The position numbers and the translations under genes are program-made. DNA of 64,000 nt. It comes from Mimachlamys varia (Eukaryota; Mollusca; Bivalvia; Pectinida; Pectinidae). Each line of letters opens with the position of its first letter. Position 1 is the first letter of the stretch. The stretch spans positions 20,496,001 to 20,560,000 of the forward strand of contig OX392545.1 of assembly GCA_947623455.1 (NCBI GenBank), in the 5' to 3' direction. The notes beneath the pieces were generated by a model. That model had not been told where the DNA came from. It searched no databases and saw nothing but the letters and a program-made list of their open reading frames with translations. This document shows, one piece after another, positions 46,901 through 57,537 of the stretch.

Positions 46901-49900
46901 ATCCGTCTGACCAGCCTCGATCGTCCCCACCTGTTTCGTACCTTCCTACACGTCCGCCTTCCCCGTTGCTACTCACGCTTCGTGCAGAAGGTCAAACGCT
47001 TGACTTGCCGTGTTGACGTTCGGGCAGGCGTTAGGTACAGCACATACCGTACCGTTATAGTTGTAGGCGGCCAACATTACCTGCCATCGTCCTGTAACAG
47101 GATCGTATAGCAACGTGGACATGTAAGACAGGATCGTATAGCAACGTGGGCATGTAAGACAGGATCGTATAGCAACGTACGTGGACATGTAAGACAGGAT
47201 CGTATAGCAACGTGGACATGTAAGACAGGATCGTATAGCAACGTGGGCATGTAAGATAGGATCGTATAGCAACGTGGACATGTAAGACAGGATCGTATAG
47301 CAACGTGGACATGTAAGACAGGATCGTATAGCAACGTACGTGGACATTTGTAAGACAGGATCGTATAGCAACGTGGACATGTAAGACAGGATCGTATAGT
47401 AACGTACGTGGACATGTAAGACAGGATCGTATAGCAACGTGGACATGTAAGACAGGATCGTATAGCAACGTGGGCATGTAAGATAGGATCGTATAGCAAC
47501 GTGGACATGTAAGACAGGATCGTATAGCAACGTGGACATGTAAGACAGGATCGTATAGCAACGTGGGCATGTAAGACAGGATCGTATAGCAACGTGGACA
47601 TGTAAGACAGGATCGTATAGCAACGTGGACATGTAAGACAGGATCGTATAGCAACGTACGTGGACATTTGTAAGACAGGATCGTATAGCAACGTGGACAT
47701 GTAAGACAGGATCGTATAGTAACGTGGACATGTTAGACAGGATCGTATAGCAACGTACGTGGACATGTAAGACAGGATCGTATAGCGACGTGGACATGTA
47801 AGACAGGATCGTATAGCAACGTGGACATGTAAAACAGGATCGTATAGCAACGTGGACATGTAAGACAGGATCGTATATCAACGTGGACATGTAAGACAGG
47901 ATCGTATAGCAACGTGGACATGTAAGACAGGATCGTATAGCAACGTGGACATGTAAGACAGGATCGTATAGCAACGTGGACATGTAAGACAGGATCGTAT
48001 ATCAACGTGGACATGTAAGACAGGATCGTATAGCAACGTGGACATGTAAGACAGGATCGTATATCAACGTGGACATGTAAGACAGGATCGTATAGCAACG
48101 TGGACATGTAAGACAGGATCGTATATCAACGTGGACATGTAAGACAGGATCGTATATCAACGTGGACATGTTAGACAGGATCGTATATCAACGTGGACAT
48201 GTAAGACAGGATCGTATATCAACGTGGACATGTTAGACAGGATCGTATATCAACGTGGACATGCAAGAGACGGACATTGTCATCGGTAGAAGCATGATAT
48301 TGCAATAAGCTGAAACCGAGATACCTTTTCTCTCACTCGCCCTGGTTTCATCAACGTTCCTTTACTGAAAGAAATTCCTTAACTTAAAAATCTCCATAGG
48401 AAAGCATTACAGATTTTAAGGAGAGTTCTTTAGCTTGAGATTTTCCCCTTAAATTCTGTAAGATTTTTAAGTTAAGGAGTTTCCTTAAGTTAAGGAGCGT
48501 TGATAAAACCGGGGCCAAATTTTAGATACCCATGTCACGTGATAGGGGGAATGTGTACCTCTGGTGTATCACCAAAGCAACAGCAGAACAAAACCATATA
48601 GGGAAAGAGCTGAGCACTACGCGTTTCCAGGCGTCATACCTATATACACGATGTTGGTCAGTAGATATCACTTGTTCAAAGCATTCTAAATTTCGGTCAT
48701 TTTTGTCCCCTTCTCGAACGTTTTACTGCAACAAAATTGGTTAACTACCGATTTATCGTTACACCGGAAGTATGAATGCCCTACCATGTGAATGCCGAAT
48801 CACATAACATTTATTCCGGAAAGTTGTATATGTTTGAAAATGGCCGCACGTCACGAGATCGAACGAAAATTTCTTTCTGAACAATATCTATTCTTGATCA
48901 TGTGACGTTAGGCGGCGGCAATTTTCAAATAGATGTCATGGAACTTGTTATTGTTTTAGAAATGGGAGGCGACAGTTAGTTTACTACCTCCTGTGACTTG
49001 ATTAAATGTGTAGGTTAGTAGGTTGTTCTTTCCATTGCTACCTAATTTACATGTGGTCGATAATGTTTCATATTATAAAACACAGCTTAAACAGAGATCC
49101 GTGCACGGGTCGGTAAAACTTCCACTTTTTAACTAAGAACGCATTCTGACTCTCGAACCCGCCTGTCGTCCAAATACTTAGCAGGTCAGGAGGTCAGAAC
49201 CCTTCGGGCTAGATGCCCCTGAGACATCGATAATGCTGCTACATCTACATGTACATTTTTTTTTGGATGAACCTACCGGCAAATGATCGATCAACACTCT
49301 TTCCAATGTTGCAACCGAATAGCTGGTAGTCGTAGTCGTAGGTAAAGGGCCACTTCAAGGTCCCGGGTGTCACATAATGTGACGTCACACAGCTGGAGTC
49401 GTACATCAGACCACTATCAGCTATACCTGTTAACAACAACGTATGTCTCGATGTGCCTCATCTTTTTTTTTGAATTTATGCGTTACAAAATATAATACTG
49501 TAGAAAGGGAGGTAAGCCATTCCAGAACTCCGGAAAGCGTACACCGCCGTATTTAAAGGCCCAATATACAAAATGTACGTAACCTCAGGAAATGTTTCAT
49601 GATTCTGAAAAATTGTGAAAAAAATCGAGTTGATAACCATGCAAAAAAAATAACCTAAAACGAAGTAAACCGGAGCGGTAACAAACAAGAAACTCTTGAC
49701 AGAAAAATCCAAAGAATCGAAAATAATTCAGGTGGGGCCCACTTCAACAGCAAGCCTAAGTTAGAAGACAGTTAAAAATGGACGCGTGTTTACAAATACC
49801 GAGTTTCAACTGCTGCTTTACCGGTTACAGCGTAAGAATTCATCTTGAATATTGCTGATATCAGTTAATCTTAACTAAATCTATAACTATAAAAAGTTAT

Positions 49901-52900
49901 TAGGCTTGATTTTCGCTTCACGTTTTGCCAGTTACGTATATTGGGCGTTTAAACGACTTTTAGAAAACTTACTGCGGACAAAAGGGTCAAAATTGTAACT
50001 ATGATACTTGTGTCACAATTTGATGATGAGTTAAAAGCCGTCTTCCAGATACGTCACGTGCATTCTATAAATATCGAAACATTAAAATCGTAAAACCGTA
50101 TATATCCCCTTTAGTTGGAAAATTGTTGCTATTTGTGATGCACGTATTGGACTTCTATATGTCCTTTGTTTTATATCTATGACTAATGTTAATTGTGTTT
50201 AAGTGTCTCGTAAGTCAGTAATAGCTGGGTATTACATGTAATGCGGGTTTACTTGGATTGATGAAATGTATTTGTTATATGTATGTATTAACACTGTAAC
50301 ACTGTAATAAGATATGTTATTGATTGATTGATATTGACTGACATTATTATTTTCTCACCTGCGAGTTCGTCTGTCCCTCCGAACGACAGGTGAGGGGCCC
50401 GCACACCGACAACCTCGCGGCCTGGAACGCCGGAATAACCTAGTTTTGTCTTCATGTCTGTGAAATTAAACGTTGTAACCTTTAACATTACAAAGTATGC
50501 TTTCGGTGTATTCCGTTTTGTTCTGAAATAAGGAAAATACAAAGATGGAACAAAAAATGGCATTGCTTGAACATCATAAGAAAGCTTTACGATATTAAGG
50601 GAAACAAGATTTGGGTGTTTGTTTCTTCCGATGTATTTTTCAGGTGCAATCTCCACGTCGGTAAACCCGACCGAAACGGGATCACGATTTCCATTTCAAA
50701 CAAATGTTAACATCGTTCTTGCCGTGCAATCTTTAATAAAATCAACAAAGAAGTTTGAAAACATCTAGGAAACAATCTGTGCAACCTGAACTTTTCCATA
50801 GCTTTTCCTTCCTGTCCCTTCTTTCTCCTTTCCCTCACTCATGTCATTGTCTTTAACCTAACACTTTTAGGATGAGGTTACATATGTTCTCCGCCTTTTG
50901 TATACCATTTCATATGGAAATGTATATTTAATGCATGTTTATAATTATAAATTTTGTGTCCTATATATATGCTGTATACTGTGGAAATAAAGAAGAAGTG
51001 AAGGATGAGGTTACATAATAGGATGTATATGTATATATATAGATCAAATGTACTAGTAATCACGTGTTATGCATTTGGTCATTTGGTGTTACATTTTCGG
51101 TAGAGGGTAGAGGGTAAATTGATAAAACTTATGCCCAATCCTTTTGATTGTTTCTTCAATAAAATATGTTCGAATGCATTTAAAAATGGATTAAAACTTA
51201 TAATCCTAACGTCAGCTAATTTATGCAACATTTGTATGGTTTCTATTTCCCGAATAAATTTCAGTTAGCCATAAATAAATAGATTTTAAAAAGTGACATG
51301 TAGTCTACAAAATTAAAATACCTTTTGAAATAATAATGGGACATTTGATACTGACCACGATGTTGCTTCAGCCCCAGTGAGCTGAGAATTTGTTACAGCT
51401 ATTTTTGGATCTAAACTTGAGTGTTAAGGGGTTTACATCAATTTTCGACAAAATGCCCCCTCAATGGGCTTAGCCATTATGACCAATGAGGGGTTATTTT
51501 ATCGCAAATTGATCTACCCCACCCCCTCCAAGTGTATGGTTACTTTTAACACTCTAGTTTAAGTTTAAAATAGCTGTAACAAATTATCAGGTACAGTACC
51601 TGTGGTTTAAGCTATAGTGAGTGGGTCCGCGAATAATACCGAGTTATTGAATTCTAACCCCTCAAGATCAATATCTTAAACAATAAAATGAAAACTGTGT
51701 TGATAATTCATTTTAAAATCCGAACAAAATATAACAAATATTGTTATTTTGGTCATGGTAGTGAACAACAACAAACTTTTATTGTTTATCGCGATTTTGT
51801 TTTGTCACTTGCGCGATTTATCTCCCCTTAAACACACTTGTAGTGGTGTTTAAATATATCACAATACAATACATGTAATCAGCTAAACATTGTGTTTTCT
51901 GTAATTAGTTGCCATGTAAAAATATTAAGACATCACGTAGATTATATGGAATTGTCTTCCGCCATCTTGTAAACTGCAATATGTTTTATTTTGTACTTTG
52001 TATTCATGTTACCTATATGCATAATTGTATTATTATTAAAAAAACTTGAAACTTGAAAAATTGAAAATTCGTTGGCCTGTCTGTTTTATTTTCACGTGAA
52101 TATCCTATTCACCGGATGGTTGCGGTCGGGAGGTGAAGTGGCGTGGCTGGCATCCTTGCCTTTCACCTAGGCGACCGGGGTCCAATTCCCGGATTAAACG
52201 TGAACAGGCATGGATGTCACCTGCCCGACCGCGTAGGTTTTCTCCGGGTACTCCGGTTTCATCTCACAATAAGACCCCCAGCGAGTTAACATCATGACCA
52301 AGAAGAGTGCTTAGCATGACTTGAGAAAATGATGTAAAACATACATGTATAAAGCTAATATGTTCCCAATATTTACATGTCTCTCATATTTATTCAGGTC
52401 ATTACACATCGGTCATGACTACAGGCTCTTGTGGCCAGGAGAATAACCATCTATATAAAGATGATATAGCGAAATATGAATAATTAAAAATATATATATA
52501 TATATAAAACAAAATCATTTTTTCTTTTTATGTTATTAATCATCTAAAACCATAATGAAAATAATTGACAAATTTCAACTTGATACGACACTGAAAAAGA
52601 GAGTGTCTTATAGTCGATTTTTTGTGAAATTTAACCGCTTGACGTATCAAGCTGAAATTGGGCAATTATTTTCAATATGGTTTCAGATGATTAATAACAT
52701 ACATGTAAAAAGAAAATTGAAAAATTTTGTTTTTATATTTCTTTTTAATTATTCATATTTCGCTATATTATCTATTTATAGAGTCCAGATGGTTATTCTC
52801 CTGGCCATAAGTGCCTGTGGTCGTGACGCCACAAAAATAAATGTCTCCCTTAACAGACCTACGATGCTATAACTGCCACAGTATCCCATATAAAGGCTGT

Positions 52901-53315
52901 CACTATTTCTTTGCTGAGACTTACATTTTAGCATGGTGGTCCAGTCGGAATGGTCCCGGGGAACCGTCCCGTTGATGGATTGTATCCCGATCTCGTGTCC
53001 CTGACTGGCATACTCGGACACAATGCTGTAGTCCGTCCCTTCGTCGTCGATATAAAACGAGACCCGTATGTCACAGCTGTTTGGATTTCGGAAATTTAAC
53101 AAGGAATCGTACAGAGGTTTGGTAACGGAATTGAGACTATTGCCCAACGTTAGAGTCACAATTTGAGGAGTTTGGAACGGTGAAATGTATCCTGGGATGC
53201 TGTGGTCCGAGAAACACCGACAGTTAGGAAGGACACATTTATCGTTACATAGATTCTGAGCCTGGACGGTCAGACCAGTAAACACACATACTGTCAATAT
53301 ATATCCCAAATCCAT
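43985..53315 (-). CDS. chitin-deacetylase-like secreted protein (CE4/NodB), probable pseudoenzyme
   Basis: Six exons on the - strand: 53315-52925, 50457-50359, 49426-49277, 47091-46977, 45043-44920, 44080-43985 (stop TGA), phases 1,1,1,2,0, total 324 residues. All introns are GT-AG. Residues 1-20 (MDLGYILTVCVFTGLTVQAQ) are a signal peptide. Residues 23-34 (CNDKCVLPNCRC) are the Cys motif preceding the NodB domain in animal chitin deacetylases. The domain covers about 46-320 and ends DVWLVSQVQALQWVQHP..VPWKC, as in that family. Active enzymes have TFDD, HSxxH, RxxP and a final His. Here these are TLGN (residues 56-59), QSING (112-116), RAP kept (150-152) and VVITPEW (266-272, Thr269 where His is expected). 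Both Asp, both metal-binding His and the catalytic His are lost. I infer no deacetylase activity, perhaps chitin binding. The start is the only Met giving a signal peptide. Three AGATAAG motifs lie within 155 nt upstream. Confidence 0.85.
44509..44640 (+). repeat. tRNA-derived SINE or tRNA pseudogene (class II type)
   Basis: GGGGATGTCGAGTTAGCGCA holds a pol III A-box (AGTTAGCGCAGAAGG) and GTGAGTTCGAGGCCC is a B-box about 50 nt later, with the spacing of a Leu/Ser-type tRNA. The two ends cannot form an acceptor stem, so it is not a working tRNA gene. In intron 5 of the deacetylase-like gene, opposite strand. Confidence 0.6.
45290..46935. repeat. 29-bp minisatellite, about 57 units (intron 4)
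   Basis: Consensus on + is CCCCGCCCTATCCGTCTGAC plus CAGCCTCGT. Units vary (CCCATCC, CAACCAAATCC, CACACCCTATC) and some are shortened. The + strand is almost purine-free in blocks, so the gene's sense strand is G-rich (GGGGACGAGGCTGG). The long open frames across it on both strands are by-products of the repeat. It ends about 40 nt from the exon 4 donor. Confidence 0.9.
47094..48262. repeat. 31-bp minisatellite, about 37 units (intron 3)
   Basis: Consensus on + is GACAGGATCGTATAGCAACG plus TGGACATGTAA. Variants have a CGTACGTGG insertion, TATATCAACG, GGGCATG or ATGTTAGAC. The array abuts exon 4 of the deacetylase-like gene: the last unit supplies the intron 3 acceptor, CTATACGATCCTGTTACAG on the sense strand. 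No CT occurs on + from 47094 to 48309, so the sense strand has no AG there. Open frames of up to 336 residues across it are artefacts. Confidence 0.95.
48339..48513. mobile_element. MITE with CCCTGGTTTCATCAACG ends (intron 3)
   Basis: Left CTGGTTTCATCAACGTTCCT is inverted at the right as AGGAGCGTTGATAAAACCGG. Inner pairs include TTCCTTAACTTAAAAATCT against AGATTTTTAAGTTAAGGA. Non-coding. Confidence 0.8.
49556..49952. mobile_element. MITE with GCCCAATATAC ends, copy 3 (intron 2)
   Basis: Left GGCCCAATATACAAAATGTA and right AGTTACGTATATTGGGCG are inverted ends, and the interior matches 35027-35408 in reverse. This is the most complete copy. It lies between exons 2 and 3 of the deacetylase-like gene. 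Confidence 0.8.
50150..50335 (+). repeat. possible LINE 3' end with TTGA-type tail
   Basis: A GTATTAACACTGTAACACTG block ends in ATTGATTGATTGATATTGA, the sort of short tandem tail left by LINE retrotransposition. Weak evidence; no coding part remains. Intron 2. Confidence 0.3.
51385..51595. mobile_element. foldback element in intron 1 (deacetylase-like gene)
   Basis: GAATTTGTTACAGCTATTTT at the left is inverted at the right as AAAATAGCTGTAACAAATTA, with inner pairs AAACTTGAGTGTTAA / TTTAACACTCTAGTTT and a centre near 51475. A half copy lies at 58085-58230. Confidence 0.75.
51990..52075 (+). repeat. possible LINE 3' end with TTGAAAC tail
   Basis: TTACCTATATGCATAATTGT, then a TATTATTATT run and ACTTGAAACTTGAAAAATTG. 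The tandem TTGAAAC tail is typical of LINE 3' ends, but no coding part is present. Confidence 0.35.
52110..52310 (+). mobile_element. tRNA-related SINE
   Basis: GAAGTGGCGTGGCTGGCATC (A-box region) and CGACCGGGGTCCAATTCCCG (B-box) are followed by a TTTTCTCCGGGTACTCCGGT central block and CAATAAGACCCCCAG. The same central block occurs in reverse at 55295. In intron 1 of the deacetylase-like gene, opposite strand. Confidence 0.7.
52428..52825. mobile_element. foldback element (about 400 bp) next to exon 1
   Basis: TGGCCAGGAGAATAACCATC at the left is inverted as GATGGTTATTCTCCTGGCCA at the right. Further pairs are ATATAGCGAAATATGAATAA / TTATTCATATTTCGCTATAT and TTATTAATCATCTAAAACCA / TGGTTTCAGATGATTAATAA, with a centre near 52605. 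It begins about 100 nt beyond the exon 1 donor. Confidence 0.85.
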
Positions 53316-53386
53316 TTCAGGTAAATAAACTACCAGATCAGCGTTTTATCACGGTAGCCCTGACAGAGGTGGTAAGAAAGCAAAGA

Positions 53387-53467
53387 CTTATCTAGAGAGT
53401 TTACCTATAAGATAAGAAATGCCGAATGCAAAGACTGATCAAATCCGAAGATACAAATAAAGATAAG
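53387..53467. promoter_or_regulatory. three GATA-factor motifs upstream of the deacetylase-like gene
   Basis: AGATAAG occurs at 53387-53393 (- strand), 53410-53416 (+) and 53461-53467 (+), 72 to 152 nt upstream of the start codon. These match the WGATAR consensus bound by GATA factors. A TATA-like GATAAAA is at 53343-53349 on the gene strand. Function is inferred from motif and position only. Confidence 0.4.
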
Positions 53468-53469
53468 AA

Positions 53470-54130
53470 TTTACATATTTACCGTAAATTAGTTACGTAA
53501 TTTTATTTCACAATTTCCATGGATGTTTCGTTAAATGGGCTATATACAGTGTAGGTAAAGTACAAATGGATATTGTACCTGTAGTATTGTGCATGTAGTA
53601 GAACTTGGTTAAAGTACATGTACCATAGAACACGTCTTGTTTGGGCAACTCATTTCGTCGTTAAAATGAACATTTTATAATATTTACTGTATGGTTAACA
53701 TATATGTTTGTCACATGTGAAATATCAAGACAAATCACAAGCGATATTCGATTTCAAAGCAGGTCAATTTCACCGTCAGGCGACCTCGAGATTTGCTTTG
53801 ATGTATGCTACACGATGCAAGATACAAGAAAATTTAGTTAGAATTGGTGATATATTAACATTTAACATAAGTTCCAGTCCATTGGTTCATGACCCAGGCC
53901 TTGACTTAACTTTTTATGACTCTATTTTTGATTGGCTAAGCCAAAACCTAAAACAGTGTTTTTTTTTTAGATTTAAGATCATTTCATGATCCTAGGACCT
54001 GATCTAAATGAATTGAATAAGTCTTTCTGTCTCATCCACACAATGGAATAGACTGTCTTCGATTTTGCAATGCGCAGAGAGCAATAGTGGGCGTAATCCC
54101 TGGAATAGCAAGGATAAACAATGGCGGAGT
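53470..54130. other. no recognisable gene
   Basis: Sequence upstream of the deacetylase-like promoter. An open frame on + (53708-53989) has no recognised domain. Confidence 0.4.
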
Positions 54131-54134
54131 ATCG

Positions 54135-54315
54135 AGAATAGCCGAATTCGGATACCGAGAATGGCCGAATGCGGATACCGAGAATGGCTGAATTTGGATA
54201 CCGAGAATGGCCGAATGCGGATACCGAGATTGGCCGAATTCGGATGCCAAGAATGGCCGAATGCGGATACCGAGATTGGCCGAATTCGGATGCCAAGAAT
54301 GGCCGAATGCGGATA
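54135..54315. repeat. 23-bp tandem repeat, 8 units
   Basis: Unit GGATACCGAGAATGGCCGAA plus TGC, with later units alternating CCGAGATTGGCC and CCAAGAATGGCC. Because 23 is not a multiple of 3 and the unit has no stop, several frames stay open on both strands. Confidence 0.9.
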
Positions 54316-55204
54316 TCTAAAATGCCAGAAGGTACCGACATGGTATTCCACCCGTTTTAAACATTATGATGACGACGGATTTGATAAGTTAAGTTGTCTT
54401 TAACATTTCATCTTATCAACATAAACATTACAATAAATAACAACACAGACTTATCACAGATGACGGCCATTGTGTATTTGTTCTCAGCTCTGAAGCAGCG
54501 ATGACAAAATCTTATAATGAAAAATCATAAAGATTTTTTTTCAATTTCTTCCTTTTAACTTACTCAAAGTATAGTGATTTTTGTATTCATTGTAAATATA
54601 TTTCTGTGGTTAACGTATGTGCCGAGAATTTAAAACGAATATGGATGAAAGCAGTTTTGTAATAAAATACCAAAAACAAATTTACTCAGCTGTACGATGA
54701 TTTTTTTTTATTAAAATGTTTTGTTGCATTAACGAAGCAAATGAAATGGGATATGTACAAAGACGCACTCCATAAATAACTTCCAAAAAATAATGTACCA
54801 TTGACTAGAGTTAACACAGTTTTCTGCAAACAAAAGAAAATTACATGCAGTATTTGAAAGGCTTTTTAGAAAAAAAAATAGATTACGCCTAATCTATTAC
54901 GTGAATTGACCCCTGTAACTTTTTTCAGATGTTCCAAATGACCTCTGGTATATTTGACCATGTTAATGATAGCTTTGCCTTGGTGTCCGAGACCAACATT
55001 ACATTATTTTTTTCGGTAATTGACTACAGATCTACACCTAACAAAATATTCGGCTATGGCTCGAACAAAAGTATCCACTCATTTGTATTTCATTTGAAAG
55101 TCCCAATACAGTTTAACATCTATCCCTTCATGCTATTTTGAGACACTAAGATGAATGAATATATACACGAAATATTAAAGTATCACCAAAGTTATAACCT
55201 AAAC
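54316..55204. other. no recognisable feature
   Basis: AT-rich, no supported exon or repeat. Confidence 0.45.
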
Positions 55205-55400
55205 TAAAAATATATCAAACTAGGGTTTGGTTTGATTTATTTTATTTAACGTCCAGTCAGGGTCATTTAAGGACGTGCCAGGTTTTGAAGGTGGAGGAAA
55301 GCCGGAGTACCCGGAGAAAAATCACCGGCCTACGGTCTGTACCTGGCAACTGCCCCGCATGGGATTCGTACTCACAACCCAGAAGTGGAGGGTTAATGGT
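55205..55400 (-). mobile_element. SINE, reverse orientation
   Basis: On the - strand: a B-box-like GTGAGTACGAATCCCATG, then TTTTTCTCCGGGTACTCCGG and a 3' part with CCTTAAATGACCCTGACTGG and ACGTTAAATAAAATAAA. The 3' part resembles the outer arm of the 32550 foldback. The tRNA-like head upstream is not clear. Confidence 0.6.
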
Positions 55401-55574
55401 AGAATGTCGGAACATCGCCGCAACTACGGTGATAGCCAGGGAAACGCATACGTACACCACTCAGGTCATAGGGTCGCTACAGAACACTGGTTCCTAGAAG
55501 TTAAAGACAGGAGTTTAGAGATATGTTTCCTCGGGGAAGAGAAACAAAGAAAAACAGTCCCAAAAAGATAGAGA

Positions 55575-55912
55575 CAAAATATAGAAGGACAGATATCATT
55601 AAAATGTAAATCAAAATATAGAACGACAGATATCATTAAAATGTAAATCAAAATATAGAAGGACAGATATCATTAAAATGTTAATCAAAATATAGAAGGA
55701 CAGATATCATTAAAATGTAAATCAAAATATAGAACGACAGATATCATTAAAATGTAAATCAAAATATAGAACGACAGATATCATTAAAATGTAAATCAAA
55801 ATATAGAACGACAGATATCATTAAAATGTAAATCAAAATATAGAACGACAGATATCATTAAAATGTAAATCAAAATATAGAACGACAGATATCATTAAAA
55901 TGTAAATAAAAA
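55575..55912. repeat. 37-bp minisatellite, 9 units
   Basis: Unit AGAACGACAGATATCATTAA plus AATGTAAATCAAAATAT. Units 1, 3 and 4 have AGAAGGAC instead of AGAACGAC and one has ATGTTAATC. The array is very regular, so it is young. Confidence 0.95.
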
Positions 55913-56064
55913 AAATAGAGTTAGTATGGGATTTATTTCAATTTTGATTAATTTCATTAAATTTTTTAATCATTTATTTTAGTTTAAAGGGAGAAGAAGG
56001 TGGGTGGGGGATGATACCTATAGGTGAAAAAAAAGCAAGTTGTCATAAAGACAATAACGGTTTT

Positions 56065-56210
56065 CTATGGTGGCTGATTTCTGCCATCTCGCCTTTTCGC
56101 ATATTTTTTTACGCGAAAACCCGCCGTTCTGCGGGTTTTCGCTTAAATTTTATAAGGCGAAAACCCGCCGTTTGGCGAAAATGCGAGATGGCAGAAATCA
56201 GCCACCATAG
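56065..56210. repeat. MITE-like hairpin with perfect 28-bp arms
   Basis: Arms at 56065-56092 (CTATGGTGGCTGATTTCTGC..) and 56183-56210 are exact reverse complements. A second hairpin is nested inside at 56112-56142 (GCGAAAACCCGCCG..GCGGGTTTTCGC). Non-coding. Confidence 0.85.
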
Positions 56211-56337
56211 TTTTCGGTTAAAATAAGACGTAAATTGAAATCGAGTGAAAAAGTTTTACAAAAAGGTCAGTCGGAAGTGTGAAACATATGTAATTTCCTG
56301 GCCTATAAACACCTCATTATTGAGTAATGTTATTGAA

Positions 56338-56425
56338 TGCTGCTAGGTAAAGCGGGCTGAAGTTAATAGCGGGTTCGTTATTGGAGATTCAAATATCCAA
56401 TCCGCTGCTAACTTCAGCCCGCTGC
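56338..56425. repeat. hairpin with AGCGGGCTGAAGTTA arms
   Basis: AGCGGGCTGAAGTTA at about 56352 pairs with TAACTTCAGCCCGCT near 56410, with additional pairs on both sides (GCTAGGTA; ATTGGA / TCCAAT). Confidence 0.75.
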
Positions 56426-56544
56426 TAGGTAATAGCATGTAAACGTAAAATATTTGGAAGATACCTTTGTATAGAAATGGATAATCTTCTTATTACAGGA
56501 GGACGAAGCATTAATAGAAACGAAAAAGCAAGAGGTCAGGTTTT

Positions 56545-56640
56545 GAAATCTTTTGTAAAATTTGAACCGCTTTGAGACGCCCTTTAAAGTCGTGATAAAG
56601 CGGTATATAAGAATCTCGAATTATTATTATAAATGAAAAG
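56545..56640 (+). mobile_element. L2-like LINE 3' terminus
   Basis: TTGAACCGCTTTGAGACGCC, then GATAAAGCGGTATATAAGAA and an ATTATTATTATAA tail resemble the 3' end seen at 13115-13190. No coding part remains. Confidence 0.5.
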
Positions 56641-57537
56641 TGAAACATTTCAGGAGAACCATGGACAAGATACGTACTTGAATACGTTCAGCAGGACCGA
56701 CACAGGTTTTTATATCTAGGTATATACAATGTACCACTGGGTTATCATAGTTGATACACTAACAATACATCGTAAATCCAAATTTGTTATTAAACCTGTC
56801 TTTTCTCAAAAGTAGTGTTTAAACTCCAACAAAGTGTGGTGGAGTATAAAATGGTCTGGTGTGGGTGTTGCGATATCTGTTCTGTAAATGAAATTGAACT
56901 ATAAAAGATGCCGTTGGAAGCTCGGTCCAACTACCTACAGAACACAATACATCTCCTGTAAATATGCATATATACACCCATAGCCATAGGGATGTATTAG
57001 CCAGGTGACATAAAAATAATAGTTAATGCTTGAAAAGGCAACTCCTGCGAATTATTCAGAATTGTATATGTTAATTATAGTTACATTTGTATTTCATAAA
57101 ATTGCACATGTTTGTACTGTAAAGCATTTCAGAGAAGCTTAAACTAGCTAATTCTTTGTATATTTCTCAGACTAAACCAAAACTTTATATAAAATACCTC
57201 AGTATATTTCAACCGAATTAATTGGTTTTCTTCAGCTGAGCGAGTGATCTTTGGACACTATCTTTTATTCTAAAACTGTCTAACGTTTTTTTCCCAGAAT
57301 CTGTCATTATATAATTTATTATCTAAGCCTTTCTAGGGTTTTTGTTTTCCGATTGTCTTCTTCAGATTTGCTTAACTGAGACCACCAAATCTTTTTTTGT
57401 GTCTCAGATTGTCTATAACGTTTGTTGTACACGGATAACATTAACAATATTGTCCTATCCCGATTGTTTTAACAAACCTTTACCAGCCTGATATCATTTC
57501 CAGGCTCCATTAATTTCCACATTTTATTGACATTTTC

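Noticed and set aside
46973..48107. Open frames up to 336 residues on the - strand with a repeating Cys/Tyr-rich peptide
   Set aside because: They are read-through of a 31-bp minisatellite with no stop codons. Only the last part, after the acceptor at 47092, is real coding sequence (exon 4).
54004..54403. Open frames in several phases on both strands over a periodic peptide
   Set aside because: Explained by a 23-bp tandem repeat, which opens multiple frames. No start, splice or domain support.
55575..55912. CRISPR-like regular repeats
   Set aside because: Units are head-to-tail with no unique spacers, and the genome is clearly animal. It is a minisatellite.
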